This document shows, piece by piece, positions 44,896-56,700 of a DNA stretch of 64,000 nucleotides. Position numbers and translations under genes: made by a program. Positions within the stretch are counted from its first letter, which is position 1, and each line of letters begins with the position of its first letter. The notes below the pieces were generated by a model that saw only the letters and a program-made list of their open reading frames with translations, had not been told where the DNA came from and made no database searches. Source of the stretch: Gonium pectorale (lineage: Eukaryota > Chlorophyta > Chlorophyceae > Chlamydomonadales > Volvocaceae); assembly GCA_001584585.1 (NCBI GenBank), contig LSYV01000035.1, forward strand, positions 333,040-397,039, written 5' to 3'.

Positions 44896-46374
44896 AGAGA
44901 AGGGGGCATTGGGTTAGACGCCGCTCTCGCTAGCTAAGCCCGAGGCGCATGCCATCACTATCCGTCATGCACTCAAGAGTAGAAGAGTCCCCGGCGTCGG
45001 CGGGGGCGTGGGTGGGTGGGTTCAGCAGCACTTCAGCAGTGCGTGACGAGAAGGCACTGGCCAGCTCCAGCTGTGGACTCCCGTCCGGCGGCCAAGCCAC
45101 TCGGCGGGGGCAGGGGACGGGGGCGGGAAGGGGGCGGGAACGGTGCCGGCACTGCACAGCCATCGCGCTGCGAGGGCACACATTGGTGCACGGGGCGCAC
45201 GCGGCGCTGGCGAGGGCGTGGGCGGTCGCCGCGGTCGCCACGATGGTGGGGTTGGGCGGGCAAGGGAGGCACGCCTGGCCCGGCGCGGGAGCAAGCGCGC
45301 GGCGATGACGGCCGAGTGCAACCGCACCACCATCAGGTCTACCGACTGGTTTACCGCCCTGGGGAGCGAGCGAGCGGACAGCCCAGCGGCCCACACGGCG
45401 GCGCAGGCCCAGCCTGCCCCCATGTATCCGCCCCCTGTCCCCCCCAACATGCTTTTGAGTGCTCCCGTCTCACCACCCGCCATACCCCACACATTGGGCC
45501 CGTCGGCGGCGACAGGCCATGGCCGTCCCAGGGGCTAGGGGGCGCGGGCCCACTGCGGCTGCCTGTGGGGAGCAAATCCCAGCGAGCTGCCCCACCAAGG
45601 TATCAACAGCATATGCACAGACTTCCTTCCCACAGGGCTGCCCGGGGGTGAATGGGTGGGTGGCCCGGGCGGTCCGCCAGCCAGAACATATGGCGCATTA
45701 CCGTAACGCCAGTTCGCTGGCGCGCTCGCCGGTACATGGATTTGGGTGAGGGGTCGCCCCCTTGCCAGCCGACAAGGGTGTGGAAGCGGGAGGGGGTGCG
45801 AGGGCAGCACACTCCGCACACGGGCAACCAGCCGTTTGGAGACGTAGGTGCTTAGGTGCTCGAAGCTGCTCGTACGCCACACACGCATCCCACCAGACAC
45901 AACCACTTTCCCGACAGCCCAGTCCCATGGGCTTCCCACCTTGCAGGGGCAGCACGCCTGGCACCGACGGGGTGGATCGGACGCCAGCGGGGTGAAGGAA
46001 GCCACGAGACGGGGCGTGCAGCGACATTGTGCAGACCGTATGTGTGGGTCGCTCACTAGGGTTAAGGTGTTCTTTGTGCGCTGATATTCCGAAGCTGAGT
46101 AAGCCGCGGCGGGTTTGTATGGGTTGGCTCTTGGCTCTCTACTGCGTGGTGTAGAATGATCGACGGTGTTGCACGCGGCGGTCAGGTGGTGATGATAGTG
46201 TTGAACCAAGTGGTAACAGATATCAGTGTCATGCAGGCTCTTGCATCATGCGTACGGACGAATGGCGAGTGGTTGCGCGGGTCCCGGTTCCTGCTCGTCC
46301 CACCCCCGAACCAATCAGCGCATTCTTGTCGCCCAGCTTCCTGGGGAACCTGAAGATCACGCGACATCGCCGAA
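44896..46374. other. divergent intergenic region between SppA and rhodanese genes
   Basis: It should include the promoter and perhaps the first exon of SppA. A minus-strand frame from 45333 starts MVVRLHSAVIAARLLPRRAR, which looks like a transit peptide, but no donor links it to the next SppA exon. No other gene is supported. Confidence 0.4.
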
Positions 46375-48153
46375 ATGATGCAGCTCCGCAGCCTCGCACG
46401 GGCCCGCCCTACCTTTGCTGGGTGCGTGGTTTCGTGAGCTTAATGGCTTGCTTTCCAGCGAAAAATCATAATGTATACACGCCTGCATTCGCACGCAGAA
46501 TTAGCTTCCGGCAGTCGCGCTCCATTAGTGCGTCGCGTGTCATGGCGGTGCACAAGGACGCACTGCCGCAGGAGGCGCAGCAGCTGCTGAAGGGAGAGGG
46601 GTACAAGTACCTAGATGTCCGGTAAGGGAGGGCACTCGGAAGGGATGTGCCCAACAGGGCGGGACCTACGCACACCAGACAGGGCTTGGGTTGGCGCGGT
46701 TTTTCCCCGTCCCCCGCCCCCATCCACATACGCACGCGCGCTCTCACCCACCAAAAGCCTCCTGGTCGCTGTTAGTCGGTGGGTGTACTCTCACTCCTGC
46801 AGTTCCAGCCCGCCATCTGCGCACAAGCGGGGACCCTCCCGCCTCCCCTGCAGCACCACGGAGGAGTTCGCCGCGGGCCACGCACCCTCGTCGGTCAACG
46901 TGCCGGTGGTGTTCCTGGGTTCGGGCGGCATGTCGCCCAACCCCGCCTTCCTGGCCGAGGTGGAGAAGCTCTTCCCCAGCCGGGCAGAGTCGCTGGTGGT
47001 GGTAAGCGGGGCGGGGAGGACGGTGCGAAGGGGCTGACAGCGGTCTCATGGGAGAAAGGCTTCGGCCGCCATGTGGCATGCAGTCCGCCGGGAACTGGAA
47101 GGCGGAAGCGTGAACCGGTGGCGCAGGTGGCGGCAGTAGCGGTGTCGGTTGTGGTTGGGAAGGGGTTGGGAACGGGTTGGGGTGGTGATGGAGCGCAATG
47201 GTGGCGAGCGCAGGACGACAGGGCGAACGCAATAGCTCCGGGGTGGGGTGGGGTGGGAGGTAAGCCAATCATTGCTGAGGCGAGAGTGAGGCAAGGGCGG
47301 TCGGCAAGGGCGGCGGTCGTGGGAGCGGAACCCAAGGTCACGGGGCGGCACTCGGATGCCCCGGCGGCGGTGGTGGGAGGGCAACGCAATGGCAGCGCGG
47401 GGGGTACTGGGGGCGGCGGCACCCCACCCGCGGCCATCTGCACGTAGGGTGGTCGGTCCTCGGTCGCACGGCTCCGAAGCCCCTGGAGAGTTGCAGTTCA
47501 CACGTTGCGATCCACGGGCGCGGTCGCGTTGCAGCGCCCCCCCCCCGCCCGCCGGTCAGCTCGCGGCATCGCGGGTAAGCCTGCGCCCAGCGGTGCAAGC
47601 CATCCCTGCACATCCACGGCTGCCCTGCACGGCTGCCCTGCACTGCTGCCATGTCCTGGGCTAAACCGCTCCTCCGGACGCCCGCACACTCCCGCGCGGC
47701 CCTGCCGCCCGCCACACCCTCGGCATGGACTTAGGCGCTGCTGACCACCGTAGCCTCTTACCGAGACCGGGATGCGCGTGTGTGGGTGGGGTTGGGGACG
47801 AGCCAGCCATGTCGGTGACTGGCTAACAAGGACGGTATCAAGTGTCAAACCCGTTCTCTCACCCATCGCAGGGCTGCAAGTCGGGTCGCCGCTCCCTAAT
47901 GGCCATCGACGTCCTCGCGCAGGTACGGCGCCGTACGATGCTGTACGATACGGAATGCATGGCGGCCAGGCACAGGGTTGTCTGGCATTGGGCGCCGAAC
48001 ACAGGCACGCCGAACACGCCAGTTCTCCACTTGGGCGATCCCGCCAATGGCGCACCTTTTATCCAACCCCTGCAGGCGGGCTACGTGGACCTGGTTAACC
48101 TGACGGGCGGCTTCGACCTGTGGGCGGGGCAGGGCCTGCCCGTGGAGAAGTGA
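46375..48153 (+). CDS. single-domain rhodanese (thiosulfate sulfurtransferase-like), organelle-targeted
   Basis: Five exons (46375-46421, 46499-46621, 46854-47001, 47872-47922, 48076-48153) give 447 nt and 148 residues. The first 38 residues (MMQLRSLARARPTFAG, ISFRQSRSISASRV) are rich in Arg and Ser and lack acids, typical of a mitochondrial or plastid presequence. The domain follows in order: QQLLKGEGYKYLDVR, TTEEFAAGHAPSSVNVPVVF, GMSPNPAFLAEVEKLF, the active-site loop GCKSGRRS with Cys near residue 108, and VNLTGGFDLWAGQGLPVEK. It closely resembles plant single-domain sulfurtransferases of the STR16 type, which move sulfane sulfur via a Cys persulfide. The second residue of the usual Gly-Gly pair in the loop is Arg here. 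Two tandem ATGs occur at the start. The larger intron 3 (870 nt) has no coding content. Confidence 0.9.
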
Positions 48154-49394
48154 GGGCGCGCTCGTTGCTTAGGACTGTGGGAGCGGCGAGCGGGGCGCTG
48201 GCCTGTGGCCGGCCATGCGTCCTCCGGGACCGCCGTTGGTAGGCGGGCAGGCAGGCGGGGCCGCTACTACCACCAGGGAGCCTGTCATGGAAGGGGGCCC
48301 TGCGATGCCGGCCGACGAGGCGGAGGGGCTGTGCGGACGCGGGTTGGCTGTTAGGGAAACAACTGAACAGGCGAGACGTGCTGCGGGGGGGGGGGTTCGG
48401 CTGCTGTGCGGCAGGGAGCGATGTGGGTCGGACGCCAAGCAGCGCAGGCGGGTGGAGAGGGTGCGAAGGTGCCAACACGCGCCTGGGCTAGGAAGCAGGG
48501 TTGGCCTCAGAGCGCCCCCTCTTACCGCTGTATGAGCTCCCGGGACGAGGGGGTGATCAACTGCTGGCGTGTCCGGCGATAACCCCCCAGGGCGTGCGCT
48601 TCGGGCCTGCCTTCAGCGTCCTGGGGCGGGGCCGTAGCGGTGCTGTGTGCGGTGCTGTACGGAACGATGCATGCTCGGACCGACGGACCGCCGCGGCGGC
48701 ACGCGCGCGCGGCGTGCGCACGGGCGCTCATTTATTGCATTGTATATAAATTTCGGACGCTCCCGAAAACAGGAGCGGTATGTGTGGATGCGTGTTGTGG
48801 CGGGCTCAGCAGCGCCGGCCTCTTGGGGGCAACACGGGCGGGATGCAATCCGGACCAGTCCCAGGCTCACAGCGCATAGCAGACTGTGACGTGGCGGACC
48901 CCCCTGCAACCTGACAGCGTAAAGTCAGCGCGAGGGACACTTTGCTCCCCAGTCCTCACCTGGGCCTCCACACTCCATTCCTCCAAGCCACGTCGGTATG
49001 CCTGCCAGCCCAACAAGCCCGCCCTTTCTTGCCAGGACGCTGCGCACGCGGGCGATGGAGTTTGTCGTCGAACCCCAAAACCCGCAGGGTCGTTTGGCAA
49101 CACGTCTCAGACCGGACGCTGTCCGTGTGGGCTGCGCGGCGTATTGTGACCGCGGCGGCGGACGGGACGTGCGCGCTGAAGTGGGCCTGCCAAAGGGCTA
49201 TCGTGCTCCATAAGCTTTGGCGGCAGAGAATGGTCATGATTGGGTGCCCTTGCCTATAGTGGTAAGGGGCGCGTTGGGGCAGGTATGCGGATCCAGGGTC
49301 AAGCACTTCAACAGTAGCGTCCTGGATGCCGGGGCTTGGCGCCACGTCACGCCCGCTGCTGGGGCCAGGAGGGCACCAGGAATGGCTGCTAGGT

Positions 49395-49570
49395 CGTGCG
49401 GGTGACGGCGGCGAAGGGATGGACATCGTGGGCGACGGCGGCATGGGGCTTGGCAGCATGGGCGACGGCGGCGTGGGGCTGGTCGGCTTGGGGGACGGCA
49501 CCTTATTGGGCGGAGGGCGACGGCGCCATGCAGGTGAAGGGTGCGGGCGATGGCGTTTTGGGGCTGGATG
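49395..49570. repeat. degenerate GC-rich minisatellite
   Basis: Imperfect repeats of about 30 bp built on GGCGACGGCGGCATGGGGCT occur several times. On the minus strand they translate into a Ser-Pro-rich string (SPTPPSPMLPSPMPPSP), probably a by-product of the repeat. Confidence 0.6.
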
Positions 49571-50031
49571 GTCGGCGCAGCGACCCTAGGCTGGCCCGAG
49601 CTCTAAGCAAGCCCATCAACTTTCATACTTGTATCAGCACGCTGCACTCATTTCATGGTAGATGGGCGGGTCTGACTCTCTGACATAAGTTGGTTTACAA
49701 CTTTGTGCCCACAGGTCCCTCGTACGCAGCTGAAGGTAAGCCGAAATGCGGAGTGTAAAGTACGATGCTCGGGAGCGTCCTGTATGGTGTGGACCGCGCG
49801 CGGCGCCTGCTTGCTCCTCGGCGGCCGCACTGCCTGTGTTGGACCGTCGTTGCTTGGGCCGTGTGTGATACTTATATCGCCCTCGCCAGCTTCCTGGCTG
49901 CGTGCGAGGGGGGGAGTCCGGTCAACTAGTGTCACTGATGCGGTGTTGCAGCTAATTGCACATGACAGGTGCATCCAAAGCCGATCCCGTGGGCACCTGC
50001 TCAGTGCCTCACCTGCCTTGCCTTGTACCAA

Positions 50032-50100
50032 CCCACCCGCCCTATTGGAAACGTCGCGCCTTCGGGTGTGAATGTCCATAGAGGTTGCCCTCGTTGCTCC
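50032..50100 (+). repeat. dispersed repeat copy 3
   Basis: It shares 24 identical nt (50046-50069) with 7042-7065 and continues into a CATAGAGGTTGCCCTCGTTG block related to the neighbouring copy at 50188. Confidence 0.7.
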
Positions 50101-50187
50101 CGGTCTCTACCACCACATGTCGTCAGGTAACTATCCAGGTGGCCCGTCTGCTCGTCTCCTTCGCCCTCCATGCCCTGTACTCGGCGC

Positions 50188-50275
50188 CCGACCGGAAACA
50201 TCGCACCGCCGGGTGTATATGACCGTAGAGGTTGCCTTCCCTGTTTCTGTTTCCTTGTTGCAGCGGCCCGCTTTC
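50188..50275 (+). repeat. dispersed repeat copy 4
   Basis: It has GGAAACATCGCACCGCCGGG, then TGTATATGACCGTAGAGG and TTGCCTTCC, parallel to copy 3 (155 bp upstream) and to copy 2 at 7561. The 14-nt core 50218-50231 matches 7586-7599. Confidence 0.65.
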
Positions 50276-50764
50276 GCACCTGTGCCCGTACACTGTCATA
50301 CCTTTGGGACGTCAGATTGGGGTGCGAACACATGTGCGGAGCGTAGACAGGGGTCGCGGATGGACAGGTGTGGGGTGCAGTCAGGAAAGGGTGCGGAGCC
50401 CGACCCGCGGTTCCGACCTTCGCCCCTTGTCTAGCTGCCTTATCCAGCATCCATAAAGATGTCACCGTTTTTTTGTATGTTGCTGCAGTATTGCTGCCGG
50501 CCGATGTACACGTGCAGCGAGGAAAAGGGCTGAGTATCGTAGAAACTTTAACTGCTTCAGCTCTCTCCTAATATACGTACTGCTTTATTGCCGTCATTTA
50601 CAATTGCTTTCGGCGTCCTATCACACTCAAGTCAACTCCCTCGTCCCACTTTGACCCCAAATCGACTCCCGGCATGCCGGGCATTGAATTGCGACCACCA
50701 ACACATATCGCGACAGATACGATGACACACTGTCCAAGACACTGACTGGCGTTAGCGTGGCACG

Positions 50765-53700
50765 ATGGCGAATTCGGGCGAGGTGATGCCCGATGGCCAG
50801 GTCGTGCTCGAGGAGGAGATAGACGAACATTACGAGCCCACAGAGCAAGGTTAGCGCGTCCGGCGACTGCTTCGACGCAGAAATGTTGGAATGTGGTGGT
50901 CGACTAAACCGCCTCCACTTACGACACCTGCAGAAATATTAGAGTACGCTCAGTGGCTTGGAATTGACACAGAAACCGAAAAGGTGGGGAAGGCGAAGTG
51001 ATGCTGCCCTTCGGGGTGGACTGCGTACCTCTTACGCGCGGGAGTCCATTGAGAGCAAAACCCACGGGGTAATGTGTCTTGCAGGAGCTCTTCTGGATTG
51101 CGCGGGAGGGGTTGAAGTCCCCCCTCCCCGATGGGTGGAAGCCCTGCAAAACTCCGACCGGGGACATATACTACTTCAACTTTAACACGGGGGACAGCAT
51201 TTGGGACCATCCCTGCGACGAGCACTATCGGTGGGTTTCCGGACACGGCGCAGGAATGGGGTGTGTGTCCTGTGCGCTGGCACACGTTCGTCGTGTTCAT
51301 GCGCCACGCAAGTGCGGATAGCGGTGCTGCAGTGCAACCCAAAGTACCGAGCATCGCCGTGGGCGCGCTCACGTGACCAATGCCAATAGGCTGTGAGTAT
51401 GCCCTGAAACCGCAGGAAAAAGTATCAGGACGAAAAGGCCAAGCTGCAGGCGGCCAAACCCAGACAGTCCTTCACTTCGGACCAACGTGGTGGTCTGAAT
51501 CGACCAAGGAATCCCAGCCCTCTCGGGCTAAGCAGCTCGAAGGCATCGGTGAGCGGCGCATGGAGATGTGCGGGAAGTCGCGTTTGCCACGGCATGGAAC
51601 TGCTGTCCCTCCCTACCGAGGGCTTCGGTGTGTAGCAGCCAGCGAACGCAGACGCTGATGCTGTCTCTGGGCATACACCAATGTACGACGGCCACTCTGC
51701 TGTCGTCCCTAGCCACGGCGTTCTTGAGCCCTGCTCACCTGCAAGGAACCCCTTCCCTCAGGACTTTATAAACGAGGCGCGAGACTACGGGCTGCAGGTG
51801 GGGCTGCCGGGATGGGGTGTGCATGAGAGGCCACATGAGTATGGGCTGACAGGCGTGCGGGTCAACAATGCTCGGGCCCTGACGCAAGACGGCACGCGCG
51901 CGCGTATCATCCGGTTGCTATTGCACTCCTCACGCGCCATCGTGCACACAGGGAGCTCTCGATGGAGGCGACGACACGAGCAGCAGTAGCAGCAGCGACG
52001 GCGACGAGGAGGAGGAGGGCGCTAAGTCCGTAAAGGGAGGCAGCGCCAGTGGCGGCGTCGCCGGGGCCGGGCATCAGCGCAACGGCTGGGGCGGGAGCCA
52101 GGATGCTGCCAAGGCGGACGATAAGCCCGCCGGGGCGGCGCAAAGCAATGCGCAGCGGCAGCGGGAAACGGGGGATCTGGATGAGTCATCGCTGAAAAGC
52201 TTCTCGTCCAGTGTCAGGTGCGACCTGGTACGGACTGCACCCGCGACAGGTCTTTGCCTCCTTGAGCATGCGGATCGGGGCCTCGGGCTGCTGACTTGAT
52301 AGCCGACGCACCCCGCACCGCTCCCCCTGCATACTGTATGACATGCGCCGTCTGCCGCTCGTATCCCCTCCCCGCACGGCGCCCCCGTAGCTCTCTGACG
52401 GCGGCCATGACGGATCTGGACCTGCCCGACGAGGGGGGCCGCAGGACCGGCACCAGCAGCACCGCGCAGGGCTCGGGCACCGCCACACCGACGGCGCAGC
52501 AGGGCGGGAAGCCCACCTCCCTTAGCGGCGGTGCCTCCGGGGGCGCCAAGAGCGGCAAGGACGCGCCCGGGAAGGACGAAAGCGCTGCGGAGGCCAAGCC
52601 CTCCGGCGGGGCCGGGGTGCTGGGCTTTGTGCCGCCTCCTGGTATCCTGCCAACTGCCAGCATGGACAGCCGGGGAAGCTCGGTGGCCGGGGCACAGACT
52701 GTTAACGGTCCCGGCAGCGCGCGCAGTGGTGGCGGCGCCACCGGGGGCCCGTCTTGGGGCGTCAATTCTCCGCTTGGCAGTGCCGCCGGCAGCACTGCAA
52801 GCGCAGGTGGGGCGAAGCCGGCGGGTGGCGCCTCGTCGCTGCGGCGCAGTAAAAAGTACGACGATGAGTTTGCGGAGTTTGACTTCGATGACGACGACGG
52901 GGACGAGATTGAAGTGGGACTTGAGCCGCAGGGGGAGGCGGTGGAGCCGGGGATGCGCAACAACGACGACCTGGGCCCTTCTGCCTCGGCCAAGCTTATT
53001 TCGCCTGTTGGCGCCGGTGCTGGCGCCGCGGGCATCAGCGCATTTGGCCGCGCATCCGGGCCCGGGGATTCACCCCCCGGCGGACTGACCCACAGTCGGC
53101 GCTATCAGTCTGACCACGACAACGAAGACCCGCACCCCTTGGGGAGACACGACGTCGGGGCGAGCAGCGTAACCACCACCCGAGGGAAACCCCAGGTGCC
53201 GGACTCCCCACCCTCGCCCTCACTGCTGCCACTGACCCCCACGGCCGCGCCCGAGCTGCACCCGCTCCCAATCCCTCTCCCGGTGCAACAGCTCTCCCCG
53301 ACTCAGCAGCAACAGCAGCAGCAACAGCAACAGCAGCAGCAACAGCACCTGGCGGGAAGCCATAACGGGGTGGCACCGGCGGTGACGGCGGTTGCGCCGG
53401 CCCGCAGCACGGGCATGGGTTCCTACGGGGCCGCCACCAACACCAGCCTGTTTGACCGGGCGACCGACCACGACCACCACGCGCGAGAGGAGGAGGAGGT
53501 GATACGCCGCACGGCCGCCACAGAGGCCGACCTGCGCCGCCGCGCGGACGAGCGGATCGCGCAGCTGCAGGAGGCGCTCAGCCGGCAGTACGAGGACGCG
53601 AAAGCCCAGCTGCAGAAGCAGGTGGGGAGGCGGGCTGTGTTATGGAATGAAATGCGGGCTGTAATGCAGGAGTGAGGCATGCGGGCAGGGGTATGAGGCG

Positions 53701-56700
53701 GTTGGCTGGGTGTGCGCTGCAGCGTGTTTGTTCATGGTCAACCGTGCCTCGGTGGTGGGAGGGGTCAGGCCGTATGGGGCGAGGCTATCGTTGTCTGCGT
53801 CATCGCAGATCGGCGAAACTCCTTCGGCAAGCCCTGGGACAGTGCGACGCAGAGGGCATGCGGGACACCTTGCTTCCTGTTGTCACTTCACGCCGCACCG
53901 TGCCTTAACGTGCCTGCCCCCACGCAGGTGGATGCCGAGCTTACGACTGAGCGGGAGCGGCTTCGGGGCGAGAGCGTGGCGAAGCTGCAGGTGCGTCATG
54001 CAGGGGGCAGGGGACTGGTTCAAGCTCTGGGGCAAGGACGACGTCACTGGAGCGCCGGCGCTCTCGAGCCAGGAATGCAGCCGTCTGCGTGCACTCCTGA
54101 TGCCCGCCTGCCGCATGTGTTATGTTGCTCGCAGGAGTCGCTCACGGAGAAGTCGGTGGAGCTGCGGCGGCTCGAACGGGAGGTGCGCCGCGGGCAGCGC
54201 CGGGGTCAGCTGCGTTACCCGGCCCACGGCTTGTACGGCATCTCCATGCGCCACCACAGCTGCACAGCTGGTCACACCAAGCGCCAAAGTCTTCCCTTAC
54301 CTTACCTCGCGCTTATCACTCGCAGATTGCCGAGAAGGCCGCTGAGCTGGCGGAGCTGGAGAGCCGCACGAGGGCGCAGAAATGCACACTAGAGGCCAAC
54401 GAGCGGGAGCTGGTGCGTGCCACAGGTCCAGGCTCAAATGACCGTAGCTGCTGCAGCTTTGACCGCCGCGTGAATGGCACGGATGGCGCGAGCCGGGATA
54501 GGGACTCGGGGCCCTTTCTTAGCCTCAGTCAGTGAGCTCCGCGCCCTGCGTCGTGACTCCAGTCTGGACCCGGGAGCCATGCCTGAGCAGCTGACATGGC
54601 AGCAGTCTGCTCACCTGCTCCCCAGCTCCCAGCGTGCACTCGGAAATAATGCTTGTCGCCGTTGCCGTTGGCTGAATGCGCGTCCTGCCCGCCGTCGCCT
54701 CCCATGCTGCGGCAGACCTCGGGGGCGCACACAACTGTGCTGGCCGCCACCGAGACGGAGCTTCGCGGCAAGCGGGCTGAGCTGTCCCAGGTGAACGCTG
54801 CGCTGCTGGCGAAGAGCGGCGAGTTCGAGACCATGGTGGGCAGTGCGGCGGGCAAGGCGGCGGAGCTGCGCGAGAAGTCTGCGCAGCTGGAGGCGGCCAA
54901 GGAGCAGGTGGATGGGGTTGGGGTGAGGCGTGCCGGCCCGGGGTGCCGAGCTGGGGGCTGACACGCGATGCTCACCCTAAGCGCTGCGTCGTGCGCATCG
55001 GGGCCCGCGCAGACTGCACAAGGCGCGGGCGCCCTAGCGGCCGCCGTGACTGGACATTTCGCCACCCCTCTGTTGCGTCGGTGAAGTGCAGCAAACAGTA
55101 TGTACTCGCTTTCTGTGCCCGCAGCTCCGTGTTGCGGAGTCCAAGCGCGCGGCTGCGGAGGCGGAGCATCTGGAGACGCAGAACCGCATCAATGTAGGGC
55201 AGGGAATGATACTCGAGGTGATGATGATGCCAGCATGCGTAGCGGCACTTCATGGCTTCTCGGGCGGGCGGGTCGACATTATGCACTTTAAAGGGCCCCA
55301 GCCGGCAGCCGCACAGTCAACGGGGCTTACGGGGCGCGGCGAAAAATGCCGCTCTGGAGATTGCCTTCGGCACTTATGTAGCCTGTAGGCAGCACGAACT
55401 TTGCACCACTCGCTGACGCCCACCCTCGCCTGCGCCCCTGCCCTGGCCCCTGCCCGATTGCTTCCCTTCTCTGCAGTCCCTTCGCGAGCAGTCTGAGCAG
55501 CTGTCCGCCCAGGTGACCGCCCACCAGGCCACCCTGAAGCGCCTGGCGGTCGACGTGCAGGACCGGGAGGACGAGCTCAGGGCGCTCAGCAAGCAGCTGG
55601 CGACGAAGCAGGCGGAGCTCACGGTAAGAAGAGCCGCTGCAGTACCTTCGCGGATGGCAGGGCATGCGCACCTGGGGGGCAGCGGGCTGCTTTCGATGAC
55701 GGGTGTTGAAACGAAACGACGCATAGGACGGGTTTGTGTGTGCGACAGCATATATTCACCTTAAGGGCCTGCCAGCCGGCCACATGGCGGTAGCGCATTT
55801 GTGGGGCTGCGCTGTCGCAGGCTGTCAGCAATCATGCGGCCCTAGCTGGTGGGTTATAACAGCTTGCATTGATCGCACTTTCGTACTCCTTACCTGCCGC
55901 CTGTCGCTTGCTAATCGCAGGAGGTTAACGCGGAGCTTTCGGCATCCCGGACGGCACTGCAGGCGAAGGTACGTTGCAGCAGGAGGCCGTCCCCGATGAC
56001 AAGAGGTAGCGGCATGCTGCTGCGCTGAACTGGCGATGGCGACTGGACACCCGGGCCTCAGCGCCACCACTCACATTAACACATGGCTACATGACGGAAC
56101 CCCTGGCTTGCCGCTTTGCAGGAAATAAAAGTGGTCGAGCAGTTGAAGAGCGCCGCAACCATGGAGTACGAGGGCCTCCAGAAGCAGCTTGAGGTAAGCC
56201 ACATCACGCTTACGCTCCTTAGTAAGCACCTTCCATTCGGTGCGTAACGGGTTTCAGTTATGAATTCCTGCATGCGTGCCCTATCCTCCCGCCCGTCCGC
56301 AGGCTGCGCGTGGCGCGCTGGACGCCTCTAGGGCGCAGCTAGCCTCTGCAACCGCGGAGCTGACCCGCACGGAGGGCCAGTGCAGCTTGCTCAAGGCGAG
56401 GCGGGGACTGCCGAGGAGGGGGGCCGGGGCTGGGCGTTGGTGGGGTCGCAACCCCGGCGGGTTCGGGACCCGGGTACAGGTAGAGTCAAAAGGCATCGCC
56501 CAAGCATGCAACGCATGGCCACCTCCCGGGCCGGGGCCTGAGCCCTGGACTCCGCACCGTCTAACCCGCCCTGCTTCCCGCCCTGCTTCCTTTCGGCCCA
56601 CCTTTCCGCGCTTGTCGTCCCTGTCCCCACAGTCCCAGCGCGTGCAGATGGAGGCCGATGTAGCCGCCCGCACAGCCGAGCTGGAGGAGGTGCGCTCCCA

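Larger units (their letters stand above)
48154..50764. other. intergenic, repeat-bearing region
   Basis: No gene is supported. Contents include a TATATAAA at 48743-48750 without an attached gene, a degenerate minisatellite at about 49395-49570, and two copies of the dispersed repeat also seen near 7 kb. The last 200 bp should hold the CEP164 promoter. Confidence 0.45.

Noticed and set aside
48942..49259. Plus-strand frame with a WD40-like string (TLSVWAARRIVTAAADGTCA)
   Set aside because: It is one isolated blade-like match with no adjacent repeats, start or splice support; chance resemblance is more likely.
48956..49501. Minus-strand Ser-Pro-rich frame as a pherophorin gene
   Set aside because: The Ser-Pro part coincides with a degenerate minisatellite. 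The flanking sequence lacks the conserved cysteine domains of pherophorins and has no convincing exon links.
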